From: CAYZXK01 sp964482395
GTDB taxonomy: Bacteria > Planctomycetota > Phycisphaerae > UBA1845 > Fen-1342
Length of the DNA: 40,462 nucleotides
NCBI GenBank assembly: GCA_964482395.1
Contig: CAYZXK010000182.1
Span: forward strand, 1-40,462
Reading direction: 5' to 3'
The first letter of the stretch is position 1, and each line of letters starts with the position of its first letter. The notes below the pieces were generated by a model that saw only the letters and a list, made by a program, of their open reading frames with translations, made no database searches and was not told where the DNA came from. Below are positions 8,978-16,534 of the stretch, in pieces. Both the position numbers and the translations under genes were made by a program.

Positions 8978-9090
8978 CGTGCCCGGCAGCCCAGGATCCC
9001 TACTGGCTGGTCGCTCTAGCGGCCGCTGACGCCCGGCCGGCCACCCTTCCGGGCCCCGGCTCCACCCGGGTCGAGCCCAAGGGTGGTGTT

Positions 9091-9120
9091 ATTGTACCTT
9101 CACACCCGGCCAGTTGCCAG
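9091..9120 (-). promoter_or_regulatory. Candidate promoter for nusA
   Basis: Minus-strand CTGGCA (9115-9120) and TACAAT (9091-9096) are 18 bases apart, matching consensus at 4 and 5 of 6 positions. Transcription from here would pass through the hairpin at 8951-8977 before reaching the nusA start codon. Confidence 0.4.
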
Positions 9121-9176
9121 GGCCAGGAAACCGGCTGGACGTTCTGCGGCCGCCGATCGGTATTCCCCGCCCAGCC

Positions 9177-11111
9177 TCAGGAAGGTGCCTTCAAGACAGT
9201 GGCGCCCGCCACCTGCCGGGTTTGCGATCCGGCGGACTGGAGAGGTATGGGTCGATCCTCAGGCGGTTTGGGGCGGGCCTGCGAGCTACGGGCCTGCCGC
9301 CACCAGCGGTCGATGACTTCCTCCACGTCGGCGTCCGCGGTGCCGGTGCTCCAGAGTCGGAAGAAATCGACGTCGCCGCTGCGGGGCAAGCTGGGCGGCA
9401 GGTCGATGAGGGTGCGCATGGGCATCAAGACCGAGTCGCCAATGATGAAGCCTTCGCCGGGCTTCATGCTAGGCAGGAGGCTGATCAGGCTGCGGAACTG
9501 ATCGCTGACCACCCGGGCGACATAATCCTGATCATCGGGATTGTTCATCCGCATCAGGACCATGGAGTTGCACTGACTGAGGATGGTCTCCGAGATTTCG
9601 CTGGGCCGCTGGGTGACCACCATGGCCGATACCCCGTACTTGCGACCCTCTTTGGCGACCTTCTCGACCGCCTCGCGGGCAAACATGGCCTGGCCACGGT
9701 CGCGGCGCGGGAGGTAGTTGTGGGCCTCTTCGAAGACCAGCACCACCGGCTGGCGGGTTTCGGGCGGAGACCAGAAGTTGAAGTCGAAGATCGCGCGGGT
9801 CAGGGCCGCGACGGTGACATCGACCACGTCGAAGGGCAGGCCGGAAAGGTCCACGATCGTGAGGTTTTTGCGGGCCCCCAGTCGCCCGAGCATCTGGCGG
9901 ATCACCGCGGCCACGCTCCGGCTGAGCTGGCCGGGCGACAGGTCGGTGTGGAAGTACCGGGCCAGGTCGGGGTTGCGGCCGGCCTGCTCGAAGGGGCGCA
10001 GCAGGAAGTCATATCGCCGGTCGTTCATCCGGGTCTCGAGCTGGTTGACCAGGCCCAGCAGCCGGCCGAAGTAGGTGGCGTGGGGCACTTCGCCCTCGGC
10101 GTTGCCCTTGTTGAATTCCATCCGGCGGGTGAGGAGCATCCGTTCCTGCTCGGCCGGCGGAAGCTGACGGTACGGCAGGCGCGAGAAGGCGTAGTTCTCG
10201 GTGTTCACCACGAACCGGGCCTCGTTCATGTTCAGGGCGTAGGTCTTGAGCTGCTCGATCGGGTAGTAGACCGAGGTATCAATGGTGTATTCGGCCAGCA
10301 GGCCGAGTTCCTCGGCCGCCGGCCGCTTCAGCTTCTCCAGCGCCGATCGCAGAAACACCTTCTGGGCGTTGACATTCAGCGGGTCGCCGACGTCCAAAAA
10401 AAGCCGTTCGAACTCGCTGTACTGGAGCATCCAATAGGGCATGACCAGACTGCGGTCCGAAAGGTAGGTGACGTTGGGCAGCAACTGACCCTGCTGGTCG
10501 CTGAAGGCCGCCCGATATTCCCCGTGCATATCGAAGAGCACGATCTGGGTGTGCGGCAATCGCAGGGCCTCGTGGATGATTTTGGCGGTAGTGACGCTCT
10601 TGCCGCTGCCGCTGTTGCCCATCACCGCCACGTGCTTGGCGAAAAACTCCTTGCCCAAAGCCCGCACCTGGAAGTCGGTGTCGACGGCGAACCGTCCCAA
10701 GGGGAAGGCCTTCTGCTGCTGGCCCGGCCCTCCGGCCAGCTCGTTGAAGCACCCGAAGATCAGCTCGAAGTCCTCGTCGATCGCCAGACGCACCGGATCG
10801 CCCAGCGTGGGATATTCATTCACGCCCCGCGAGAACTGGTCGTTGCGGATGGTGCCCAGCAGTTGCACGGTCATGGTAATTCGACGGGGCTGGCTGGGGT
10901 CGGGGCCGGGTTCCAGGTCGCCCTGTACGCCGACCCGGGTGATGTACCCGATCAGCGTGCTGCGCCCCATCGGCAAGGTCACATAGGTTCCCAGCCGGCC
11001 GACGCGGTAGGTCGTACCGTGATATTCCAGGTGCAGGTCGGCCAGACCGATCTGCACCTCGACCGCGTCGCCACTGACCCCGATAACATGTCCGATTTTG
11101 AGCGGGTCCAT
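9177..11111 (-). CDS. HerA/FtsK-type DUF87 ATPase
   Basis: This 644-residue protein has an N-terminal beta-barrel-like HAS domain (about 1-110). A RecA-fold ATPase follows with Walker A GNSGSGKS (residues 165-172), a DMHGEY motif after the next strand, Walker B VVLVFEEAH (456-464) and the VVTQRPSEI motif (498-506). These are HerA hallmarks. HerA proteins are hexameric DNA translocases, usually paired with the nuclease NurA in archaea or with effector enzymes in defence systems. No NurA, Sir2 or other nuclease gene is beside it here, so its partner and job are unknown. The ATG has GGAG eight bases upstream. It lies upstream of nusA and divergent from the sigma factor operon. Confidence 0.88.
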   Translation of the reverse strand: MDPLKIGHVIGVSGDAVEVQIGLADLHLEYHGTTYRVGRLGTYVTLPMGRSTLIGYITRVGVQGDLEPGPDPSQPRRITMTVQLLGTIRNDQFSRGVNEYPTLGDPVRLAIDEDFELIFGCFNELAGGPGQQQKAFPLGRFAVDTDFQVRALGKEFFAKHVAVMGNSGSGKSVTTAKIIHEALRLPHTQIVLFDMHGEYRAAFSDQQGQLLPNVTYLSDRSLVMPYWMLQYSEFERLFLDVGDPLNVNAQKVFLRSALEKLKRPAAEELGLLAEYTIDTSVYYPIEQLKTYALNMNEARFVVNTENYAFSRLPYRQLPPAEQERMLLTRRMEFNKGNAEGEVPHATYFGRLLGLVNQLETRMNDRRYDFLLRPFEQAGRNPDLARYFHTDLSPGQLSRSVAAVIRQMLGRLGARKNLTIVDLSGLPFDVVDVTVAALTRAIFDFNFWSPPETRQPVVLVFEEAHNYLPRRDRGQAMFAREAVEKVAKEGRKYGVSAMVVTQRPSEISETILSQCNSMVLMRMNNPDDQDYVARVVSDQFRSLISLLPSMKPGEGFIIGDSVLMPMRTLIDLPPSLPRSGDVDFFRLWSTGTADADVEEVIDRWWRQARSSQARPKPPEDRPIPLQSAGSQTRQVAGATVLKAPS

Positions 11112-11377
11112 AGTTTCAGCTCCGCCTGGGCAGCCTGCCTGTGGCCTTAATCGGGTAAATGGCCGGTCGGCATCAGCCGGCCGGCCGGCGGCCGGGTTTT
11201 GCCACCGGCGAAGTGGCTGGGGCGGAGATTATGAGCAGTCGCGGGCTGGCAGGCAGCTTTCGTGAGGGCCGGCCCGGATGAATAATGCTTGCCGGGAGTC
11301 GGTCAGGGCCGCCGGCCGGTTATCCGGAGCAGCCCAACCTCCAGCGGTTTGTCGTGTCCATGCAGATAGGAGCGCCT

Positions 11378-11974
11378 GTGGAAGCCGAACGCTCGACCCG
11401 AGCCACGCCGGCGGATGCCGACCTGGTCCACCAGGTCCGGGCCGGTCGACGGGAAGCCTTCGACGAGCTGGTCGAGCGCTACCAGCGACGGGCGACCGCG
11501 GTGGCCTACCGGCTGCTGGGCAATCTGCACGACGCTCTGGAAGTGTGTCAGGAGTCTTTTGTACGCGCCTATCGCAAGCTGGACAGCCTGCAAGACCCGG
11601 AAAGGTTCGGCCCGTGGCTGCTGACTATAGTTACCAACCTGTCGCTCAACTTCCGGCGGTCGCGCGGCCCGCGCCTGTCTTTCGAGGATTGCCTGGTGTC
11701 GGAGGATGGCTCGCGGGAAGAGCAGGTCTGCGACTGGCGGCATTCGGAGGACCGCCCCGGCGCGCGACTCTCGGCCCGGGAGCTGGAAGAGCGGATCATA
11801 GCGGGACTGGCCGCTCTGCCGCCCCAGCAGCGGGCGGCTCTGGTGCTGTTCAGCATCGAGCAGCTACCCCAGAAGGACGTGGCTCAGATTCTGGGTTGCA
11901 GCGTCGAGGCGGTGAAGTGGCACGTCTTTCAGGCTCGTCGCAAGATGAAGGAGCATTTGGCCGAGTACCTCTGA
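11378..11974 (+). CDS. ECF-type RNA polymerase sigma factor
   Basis: The GTG at 11378 is preceded by AGGAG at five bases and is preferred. An ATG at 11360 and an earlier one at 11285 are in frame but less well supported. The product of about 198 residues has sigma region 2 (AFDELVERYQ, YRLLGNLHDALEVCQESFVRAY, FGPWLLTIVTNLSLNFRR) and region 4 (LPPQQRAALVLFSIEQLP, then a helix-turn-helix with DVAQILGCSVEAVKWHVFQAR). Regions 3 and 1.1 are absent, as in ECF sigma factors. It is followed by a probable membrane anti-sigma gene and an STN-domain protein in one operon, which suggests control by an envelope signal. Confidence 0.93.
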   Translation: MEAERSTRATPADADLVHQVRAGRREAFDELVERYQRRATAVAYRLLGNLHDALEVCQESFVRAYRKLDSLQDPERFGPWLLTIVTNLSLNFRRSRGPRLSFEDCLVSEDGSREEQVCDWRHSEDRPGARLSARELEERIIAGLAALPPQQRAALVLFSIEQLPQKDVAQILGCSVEAVKWHVFQARRKMKEHLAEYL

Positions 11975-12019
11975 AGTTCGCCGGGCCGGATGGCAGTCGG
12001 TTGATCCGGAAGGCAGCCA

Positions 12020-12691
12020 ATGGGTCTGATTGACCAGCAGGCACCCATGAACCGTCAGGAATTCGAACAGCTTGTCTGTCAGTGGCTGGACGAGCCCGGC
12101 CGGGACGACCTCCGGCTCGCCGTGCAGGCTGCGGTGGCTTCCCATCCACAGTTCAGTGACCTGCTGGAGGAATGGCGTCGGCTTGACTGGCTGCTCCGGA
12201 CGGGGATGGGCATGTTGCCGGCGGTGAACTGGAACCGGCTCAAAGAGCGAATAACCACGGCCATCCGTGAACCGGTCGGGGAAGCAGACCGCAGCGATGA
12301 GACGTTGGATGCGGTCTTGCGGAGTCTACCCAATCTGGACCGGCGGGTGGATTGGTCGCGGCTACATCGACGGATTACGGGTTCGATCACACGCAGCGAG
12401 GGTCAGGCGGCCGCACGCCGACGGCTCTACGTCAGGGTCGTAGCGCCTGCGACGGCCTTGTTGGCGACGGCCGCCTCCCTGCTTCTGGCCTGGCTGCCTA
12501 ACGTCCGACCGGCTGTTCGGCCGACCGGATTGGCAGTCGCCCTGGTCGGCCGACCGACCGGCGACACTCAGGCCGGCGTCGCGACCGCCATGGTCGCAAG
12601 ACTGGAGGGGAACCTGTCCAGCGAACGGTTCTTCATGGTTGATCCGGTACCGTCGGCCGAGCCGCTCGATGAGCTGTCCGGCCTGTATTGA
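12020..12691 (+). CDS. Putative membrane anti-sigma factor
   Basis: A 223-residue protein starts 45 bases after the sigma gene with GGAAGG six bases upstream. An ATG at 12047 is possible. The N-terminal part is acidic and helical. It contains two similar segments, NWNRLKERITTAI and DWSRLHRRITGSI. One transmembrane helix lies at about 136-160, placing a C-terminal part of about 60 residues outside. No zinc-binding HxxxCxxC is seen, so it is not a classic ZAS anti-sigma domain. The role is inferred from position behind an ECF sigma gene and the single-helix topology, not from a recognised family. Confidence 0.65.
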   Translation: MGLIDQQAPMNRQEFEQLVCQWLDEPGRDDLRLAVQAAVASHPQFSDLLEEWRRLDWLLRTGMGMLPAVNWNRLKERITTAIREPVGEADRSDETLDAVLRSLPNLDRRVDWSRLHRRITGSITRSEGQAAARRRLYVRVVAPATALLATAASLLLAWLPNVRPAVRPTGLAVALVGRPTGDTQAGVATAMVARLEGNLSSERFFMVDPVPSAEPLDELSGLY

Positions 12692-12701
12692 GGCACCTGT
12701 C

Positions 12702-13883
12702 ATGCAAAATGCCATGGATCTCATGCACAGTCCCGGGATTCGCAGCCGCGTCGGCGACAGGCAGACCGCGGCCCCGACCCGCCGGGCCGCGACCGGCGCG
12801 GCCTGGATTCTGTGGCTGGCCGGCCTGGCGCTGGTCGGCACCGCCGCCCCGGCCCTGGGGGCCCAGACCATGCGGGACCTAGTCGAGGCCGCTTTGGACC
12901 AGAAGATAACCGAGCGAATCGAGATCTCCGAGCGGCCGATCAGAGAGGCCCTGGCGGAGCTGGAGAAGAGGACCGGGCTGCACTTCGAGCTGCACCGGAT
13001 GGCGCTGGAGTGGATGCCCTACGGCGAGCAGACCCGGATCTCCATCATCATCCAGGACATGTCCGCCCGTAAAGCCCTGGAGCGGATCTTCGCGGGGCTG
13101 GGGCTGACCCTCCGGGTGGGCGAAGGGCTGGTCGTCATTGAGCCGGCCCCGGTCCTGGACCGGCTGGGCCGTCGCCTGACAATTGACGAAGTCGAGTTGC
13201 TCCAGATGCTGGTCGGCCAGCCCTGGTCCCAGATCAAGCGCGAGCAGGTGGCGGTGGAACTGCGCCTGCCGCCTCAGGACCGCCCACAGGAGACCTTCGA
13301 GCAGGCTATGCGAGAGGGGCCGCCGGTCGATGCCCTCAGCCAGCTCGAGGCCGTCACCCAGCGCCTGGGCTGGCTATGGGTGCCGTCCGGCAAGACCATT
13401 GTGGTCTACAGCCGAGGCGAAGATGTCCAGCAGCGGCTGGACCGGCCGCTGGACGTGAACTACCGCCGAATGCCGTTGGATCAGCTTCTGGTGGACCTGG
13501 GCAAACGGATCGCCATTACGGTGCATTTCGAGCCGGGTGCGCTGGAGCGGGTAGCGGCTCGCGACCGGCACGTGGACCTGATCCAACGGGGCACGACGGT
13601 CCGGCAGATACTGGAGCTGATCTCCGGCAATACCGGACTGTGGTACGAGGTCGTGGAGGACGGAGTGGTGATCGGCTCGCTGCGGGGCGAGACCGGGGCC
13701 GCCGAGGCATCCAGCCAACCAGCTTCACGGGTGGTGGCCATTCTGCGGGTCCCGGTCGGGACCGACGGAACGACCATCGACTTCCTGATCCGGGCCGACG
13801 AACTGCCGCCCGAGTTCAAGCAGCTCAAGGACCGCAAGTTGCCGAAGATCATTGAGCTTCTCAAACAGCAAGCCGCGGAATAG
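12702..13883 (+). CDS. Secreted protein with two STN-like modules
   Basis: The preferred ATG at 12702 has GAGG about eight bases upstream and begins 10 bases after the anti-sigma stop. The 393-residue product has a long basic leader, a hydrophobic segment at about 34-52 and a likely cleavage after ALGA. The mature part contains two copies of a fold-like pattern seen in STN/secretin N-terminal domains. The first has ISERPIREALAELEKRTGLHF and SARKALERIFAGLGL. The second has VNYRRMPLDQLLVDLGKRIAI and TVRQILELISGNTGL. In FecA-type receptors an STN domain signals to an anti-sigma factor. Here it has no TonB barrel or secretin channel attached. Confidence 0.72.
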   Translation: MQNAMDLMHSPGIRSRVGDRQTAAPTRRAATGAAWILWLAGLALVGTAAPALGAQTMRDLVEAALDQKITERIEISERPIREALAELEKRTGLHFELHRMALEWMPYGEQTRISIIIQDMSARKALERIFAGLGLTLRVGEGLVVIEPAPVLDRLGRRLTIDEVELLQMLVGQPWSQIKREQVAVELRLPPQDRPQETFEQAMREGPPVDALSQLEAVTQRLGWLWVPSGKTIVVYSRGEDVQQRLDRPLDVNYRRMPLDQLLVDLGKRIAITVHFEPGALERVAARDRHVDLIQRGTTVRQILELISGNTGLWYEVVEDGVVIGSLRGETGAAEASSQPASRVVAILRVPVGTDGTTIDFLIRADELPPEFKQLKDRKLPKIIELLKQQAAE

Positions 13884-13905
13884 CTAACTGCCAGGACACC
13901 CCCCG

Positions 13906-13979
13906 ACAGACCGTGTGTATCCGAGCCGCGACCGTGAGAGAGCGGTCGAAGCATGGTCGACGGCCAGCACACGGTCTGT
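13906..13979. repeat. Large inverted repeat between convergent genes
   Basis: Perfect 12-base arms, ACAGACCGTGTG (13906-13917) and CACACGGTCTGT (13968-13979), enclose 50 bases. Inside are smaller pairings, such as CGACCG with CGGTCG across a short loop. It sits between the convergent STN-protein and ruvB genes. No T-tract follows on either strand, so it is not a textbook intrinsic terminator. Confidence 0.75.
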
Positions 13980-14073
13980 AGCCAGCCTGACGACGACCGT
14001 TCCGCCTTGAGCCCTCAGCGGACGACTGCCCGGCGGCCCCGGCTGAGCCGGCTGCCCAGATCACGCGGGGGGC

Positions 14074-15105
14074 TCACCCTTCGAACAGCGTCGGTTCGTC
14101 TTTCAGTCGTTTGGGGACCGGCAAGCCCAGGTGCTCGCAGGCGATCGTCCGGGCCACCCGGCCCCGCGGAGTGCGAATGACGAACCCGATCTGTAGCAGG
14201 TACGGCTCAACCACATCTTCCAGCGTGTCGCGTTCATGGCCCATGGTGGCGGCGATGGCTTCGATGCCGGCCGGCCCGCCGTCGTAGTGTTTGATCAGGG
14301 CCGTCAGATAAGCCCGGTCCAGGTTGTCCAGCCCCAGCGAGTCGATCTGGAGGATGTCCAGGGCCGCGTCGACCACGCTCGGTGTCAGCCGGCCGTCGCC
14401 GCGGACCTCGGCATAGTCCCGCACCCGACGCAGCAGGCGGTTCACGATCCGCGGCGTGCCCCGCGAACGCGACGCCAATCGCTCCAGGGCTCCGGGTTCG
14501 GTGCGGATCTTCAGCAGTCGGGCGTTGCGCTCCACGATACGCACCAGCTCGGGCTCAGTGTAAAACTGGAGGTGGAAGATCAGGCCGAAGCGGTCGCGTA
14601 GGGCCGGTGAGAGCATCCCGGCCCGGGTGGTGGCGCCGACCAGGGTGAAGCGCTTGAGGGCGAAGTTTATCGTTCGGCCGCCGATGCCGCTCTCGGTGGT
14701 GTAGTCCACCCGAAAGTCCTCCAGAGCCGGGTAGAGGAACTCCTCGACCACCTTTGCCAGTCGATGAATCTCGTCGATGAATAGCACGTGCCCGGTATCG
14801 AGCTGGGTGAGCATCATCATGAGGTCGCCCTGTCGGACGATGGCCGGACCGCTGGTCACGCGGATGACGGTTCCCATCTCGTTGGCGATCACGTGGGCCA
14901 GAGTGGTCTTGCCCAGGCCGGGCGGTCCATCCAGCAGCACGTGATCCAGCGGCTCGCCCCGCTTGCGGGCCGCGTCCAGAGCGATCCGCAACTGCTGCCG
15001 CACCACCTCCTGTCCCACGCACTGGTCCAGCCGGGCCGGCCGCAGGGATGAGAGATACCGCTCCTCGTCCGGGACGCTTTGCGAGATGATTCGCTCAATG
15101 GCCAT
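14074..15105 (-). CDS. ruvB: Holliday junction branch migration ATPase RuvB
   Basis: RuvB is the hexameric AAA+ motor that drives branch migration with RuvA. The 343-residue sequence shows Walker A GPPGLGKT (60-67), Walker B DEIH (111-114), sensor-type GATTRAGML, the RDRFG arginine-finger region, and a C-terminal winged-helix part with GGPAGIEAIAATMG. Length and motif order are normal for the family. It starts 9 bases after ruvA in the order ruvC-ruvA-ruvB, so the three are surely co-transcribed. Confidence 0.97.
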   Translation of the reverse strand: MAIERIISQSVPDEERYLSSLRPARLDQCVGQEVVRQQLRIALDAARKRGEPLDHVLLDGPPGLGKTTLAHVIANEMGTVIRVTSGPAIVRQGDLMMMLTQLDTGHVLFIDEIHRLAKVVEEFLYPALEDFRVDYTTESGIGGRTINFALKRFTLVGATTRAGMLSPALRDRFGLIFHLQFYTEPELVRIVERNARLLKIRTEPGALERLASRSRGTPRIVNRLLRRVRDYAEVRGDGRLTPSVVDAALDILQIDSLGLDNLDRAYLTALIKHYDGGPAGIEAIAATMGHERDTLEDVVEPYLLQIGFVIRTPRGRVARTIACEHLGLPVPKRLKDEPTLFEG

Positions 15106-15114
15106 GCCGGAAGT

Positions 15115-15741
15115 CTAACCCCCCGACTGCTGCTTGAGGCGATAGACCGCCCGGACAATCGCGTCCGGCTCGGTGAGGGTTGGGTCGGCCGAGACCACCG
15201 CGGCCACCCAGCGCTGGGCTTCGGCTCGCCGATCGCCCCATTGCACCAGGATCTCCAAAGCCACCCGCTGGGCCTCGGTAAGTTCGGCGGGCGGGGCCGG
15301 TGCCCCGGACGGTTCCAGAAACCGCCCCAGCTTGCCCTGCAACTCTGAGACAATCTGGCCGCCCACCTTTTTGCCGACTTCCGGCAGGCCGGTCAGCAGG
15401 CGCAGGTCGCCCCGCTCGATCGCCTCGGCGATCTGCGGAACTGGGATGCTCATGATTCGCAGCGCCCGGCGATGGCTGATGCCGCGGACCCTGGTCAGCA
15501 GATTGAAGAACGCCCGGTCCGCCTCGCACAAGAAGCCGATCAGGCGTGGCACCAGGTGGGCTCCGGCCGGGTTGCCCTCGAAGTATTGGAGGGTGAAGAG
15601 CGTGACCTGTCCGCCTACCGATTGCTGCAACCGGGCCAGGGCCGACCCCGGCACCATGACCTCGTAGCTCACCCCGCCCAGATCGATCACCACGCCCTCC
15701 TCGCCTACGCTGAGAACCTGTCCGGACAATCGACAGATCAT
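15115..15741 (-). CDS. ruvA: Holliday junction DNA-binding subunit RuvA
   Basis: RuvA forms the tetramer that binds four-way junctions and loads RuvB. The 208 residues show the N-terminal OB-fold, starting MICRLSGQV, the double HhH centre (LTRVRGISHRRALRIM and LLTGLPEVGKKVGGQIV), and a C-terminal RuvB-contacting domain with ALEILVQWGDRRAEAQRWV. A flexible Pro/Ala linker precedes the last domain. Its ATG overlaps the ruvC stop by 4 bases (ATGA), an arrangement typical of translational coupling. Confidence 0.95.
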   Translation of the reverse strand: MICRLSGQVLSVGEEGVVIDLGGVSYEVMVPGSALARLQQSVGGQVTLFTLQYFEGNPAGAHLVPRLIGFLCEADRAFFNLLTRVRGISHRRALRIMSIPVPQIAEAIERGDLRLLTGLPEVGKKVGGQIVSELQGKLGRFLEPSGAPAPPAELTEAQRVALEILVQWGDRRAEAQRWVAAVVSADPTLTEPDAIVRAVYRLKQQSGG

Positions 15742-16385
15742 GCCTGCGTCTCACCCGAACCCTGGGGCTGGACCTCTTCCAGCCCAGGCCGCCTGCGCCG
15801 GCCGCTCGCAGTGGGCGAACGCATCAGGGCCTCGGCCACGACTTGCTCGGCACGCCGCAACTGGAGTCCGCACAGGGCGATGGCCATCGCATCGGCCACG
15901 TCGTGCGGCTCGGGCAGCCGGGCTAGTCCGAGGGTGGCGGCGACCGCGGCCTGCACCTGCTGTTTGCCGGCTCGTCCGCTGCCGGTAAGGAGCTTTTTGA
16001 CCTGGGTGGCGCCGACCGAGACGATCGGCAGTCCCAGGCCGGCCGCCACGGTCAGAATCGCACCGCGGGCGTGGGCCATTAGGATCGCGGTCCGCGGATG
16101 CTCGTAGTGGGTGTAAAGCTCCTCGCAGGCCAGCACCCCCGGCCGGTGAGTGCGTATAAGACTCTCGAGGCCCTCGGCCAGGGCGACCAGACGCTGGGCC
16201 AGCGGACGGTTGCGGTCCAGGCGGAGCAGCCCGGCTTCGATGAGTCGGACCTCCAGCGGGGCCGGGGCCTGCGACAGCACAGCATAACCGGTCCGGACCA
16301 GGCCGGGGTCGACGCCCAGGACCGGGCCGGCGGCTTCCCGAGCCGGCCTGTCCGTGCCGCAGGGTCCCGAAAACGCAGTCGTCAT
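15738..16385 (-). CDS. ruvC: Holliday junction resolvase RuvC
   Basis: RuvC cuts Holliday junctions symmetrically. Acidic active-site landmarks are visible: GVDPGL at the N-terminus, CEELYTHYEHP, and EPHDVADAMAIALC near the end, with the KKLLTGSGRAGKQQV DNA-contact region before it. The start is uncertain. ATG at 16385 gives the length closest to the family but still about 25 extra N-terminal residues. ATG at 16433 is equally open and neither has a clear ribosome binding site. A C-terminal basic tail of about 30 residues extends past the usual end. It heads the ruvCAB operon. Confidence 0.93.
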   Translation of the reverse strand: MTTAFSGPCGTDRPAREAAGPVLGVDPGLVRTGYAVLSQAPAPLEVRLIEAGLLRLDRNRPLAQRLVALAEGLESLIRTHRPGVLACEELYTHYEHPRTAILMAHARGAILTVAAGLGLPIVSVGATQVKKLLTGSGRAGKQQVQAAVAATLGLARLPEPHDVADAMAIALCGLQLRRAEQVVAEALMRSPTASGRRRRPGLEEVQPQGSGETQA

Positions 16386-16422
16386 GACAGCATGATGCGC
16401 TTTTGGCGGGCGGTTTGCGAGG

Positions 16423-16451
16423 TGGGCAGTCATTTCGTACCGTCGTATAAT
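16423..16451 (+). promoter_or_regulatory. Candidate promoter for the S41 peptidase gene
   Basis: TGGGCA (16423-16428), 17 bases, then a perfect TATAAT (16446-16451). The same bases read on the minus strand give TATTAT, so the element may also serve ruvC in the opposite direction. Confidence 0.5.
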
Positions 16452-16534
16452 AGAGGTGCTTTGAAATCCCCCCGAATCCAACCCGTGCCCAAAGCTGAGC
16501 AGAGCTACGGGTGGTTACAGAAGGAAGTGTGGAT

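Noticed and set aside
9114..11150. 678-codon plus-strand frame
   Set aside because: It is antisense to the HerA-type ATPase, whose motifs are intact.
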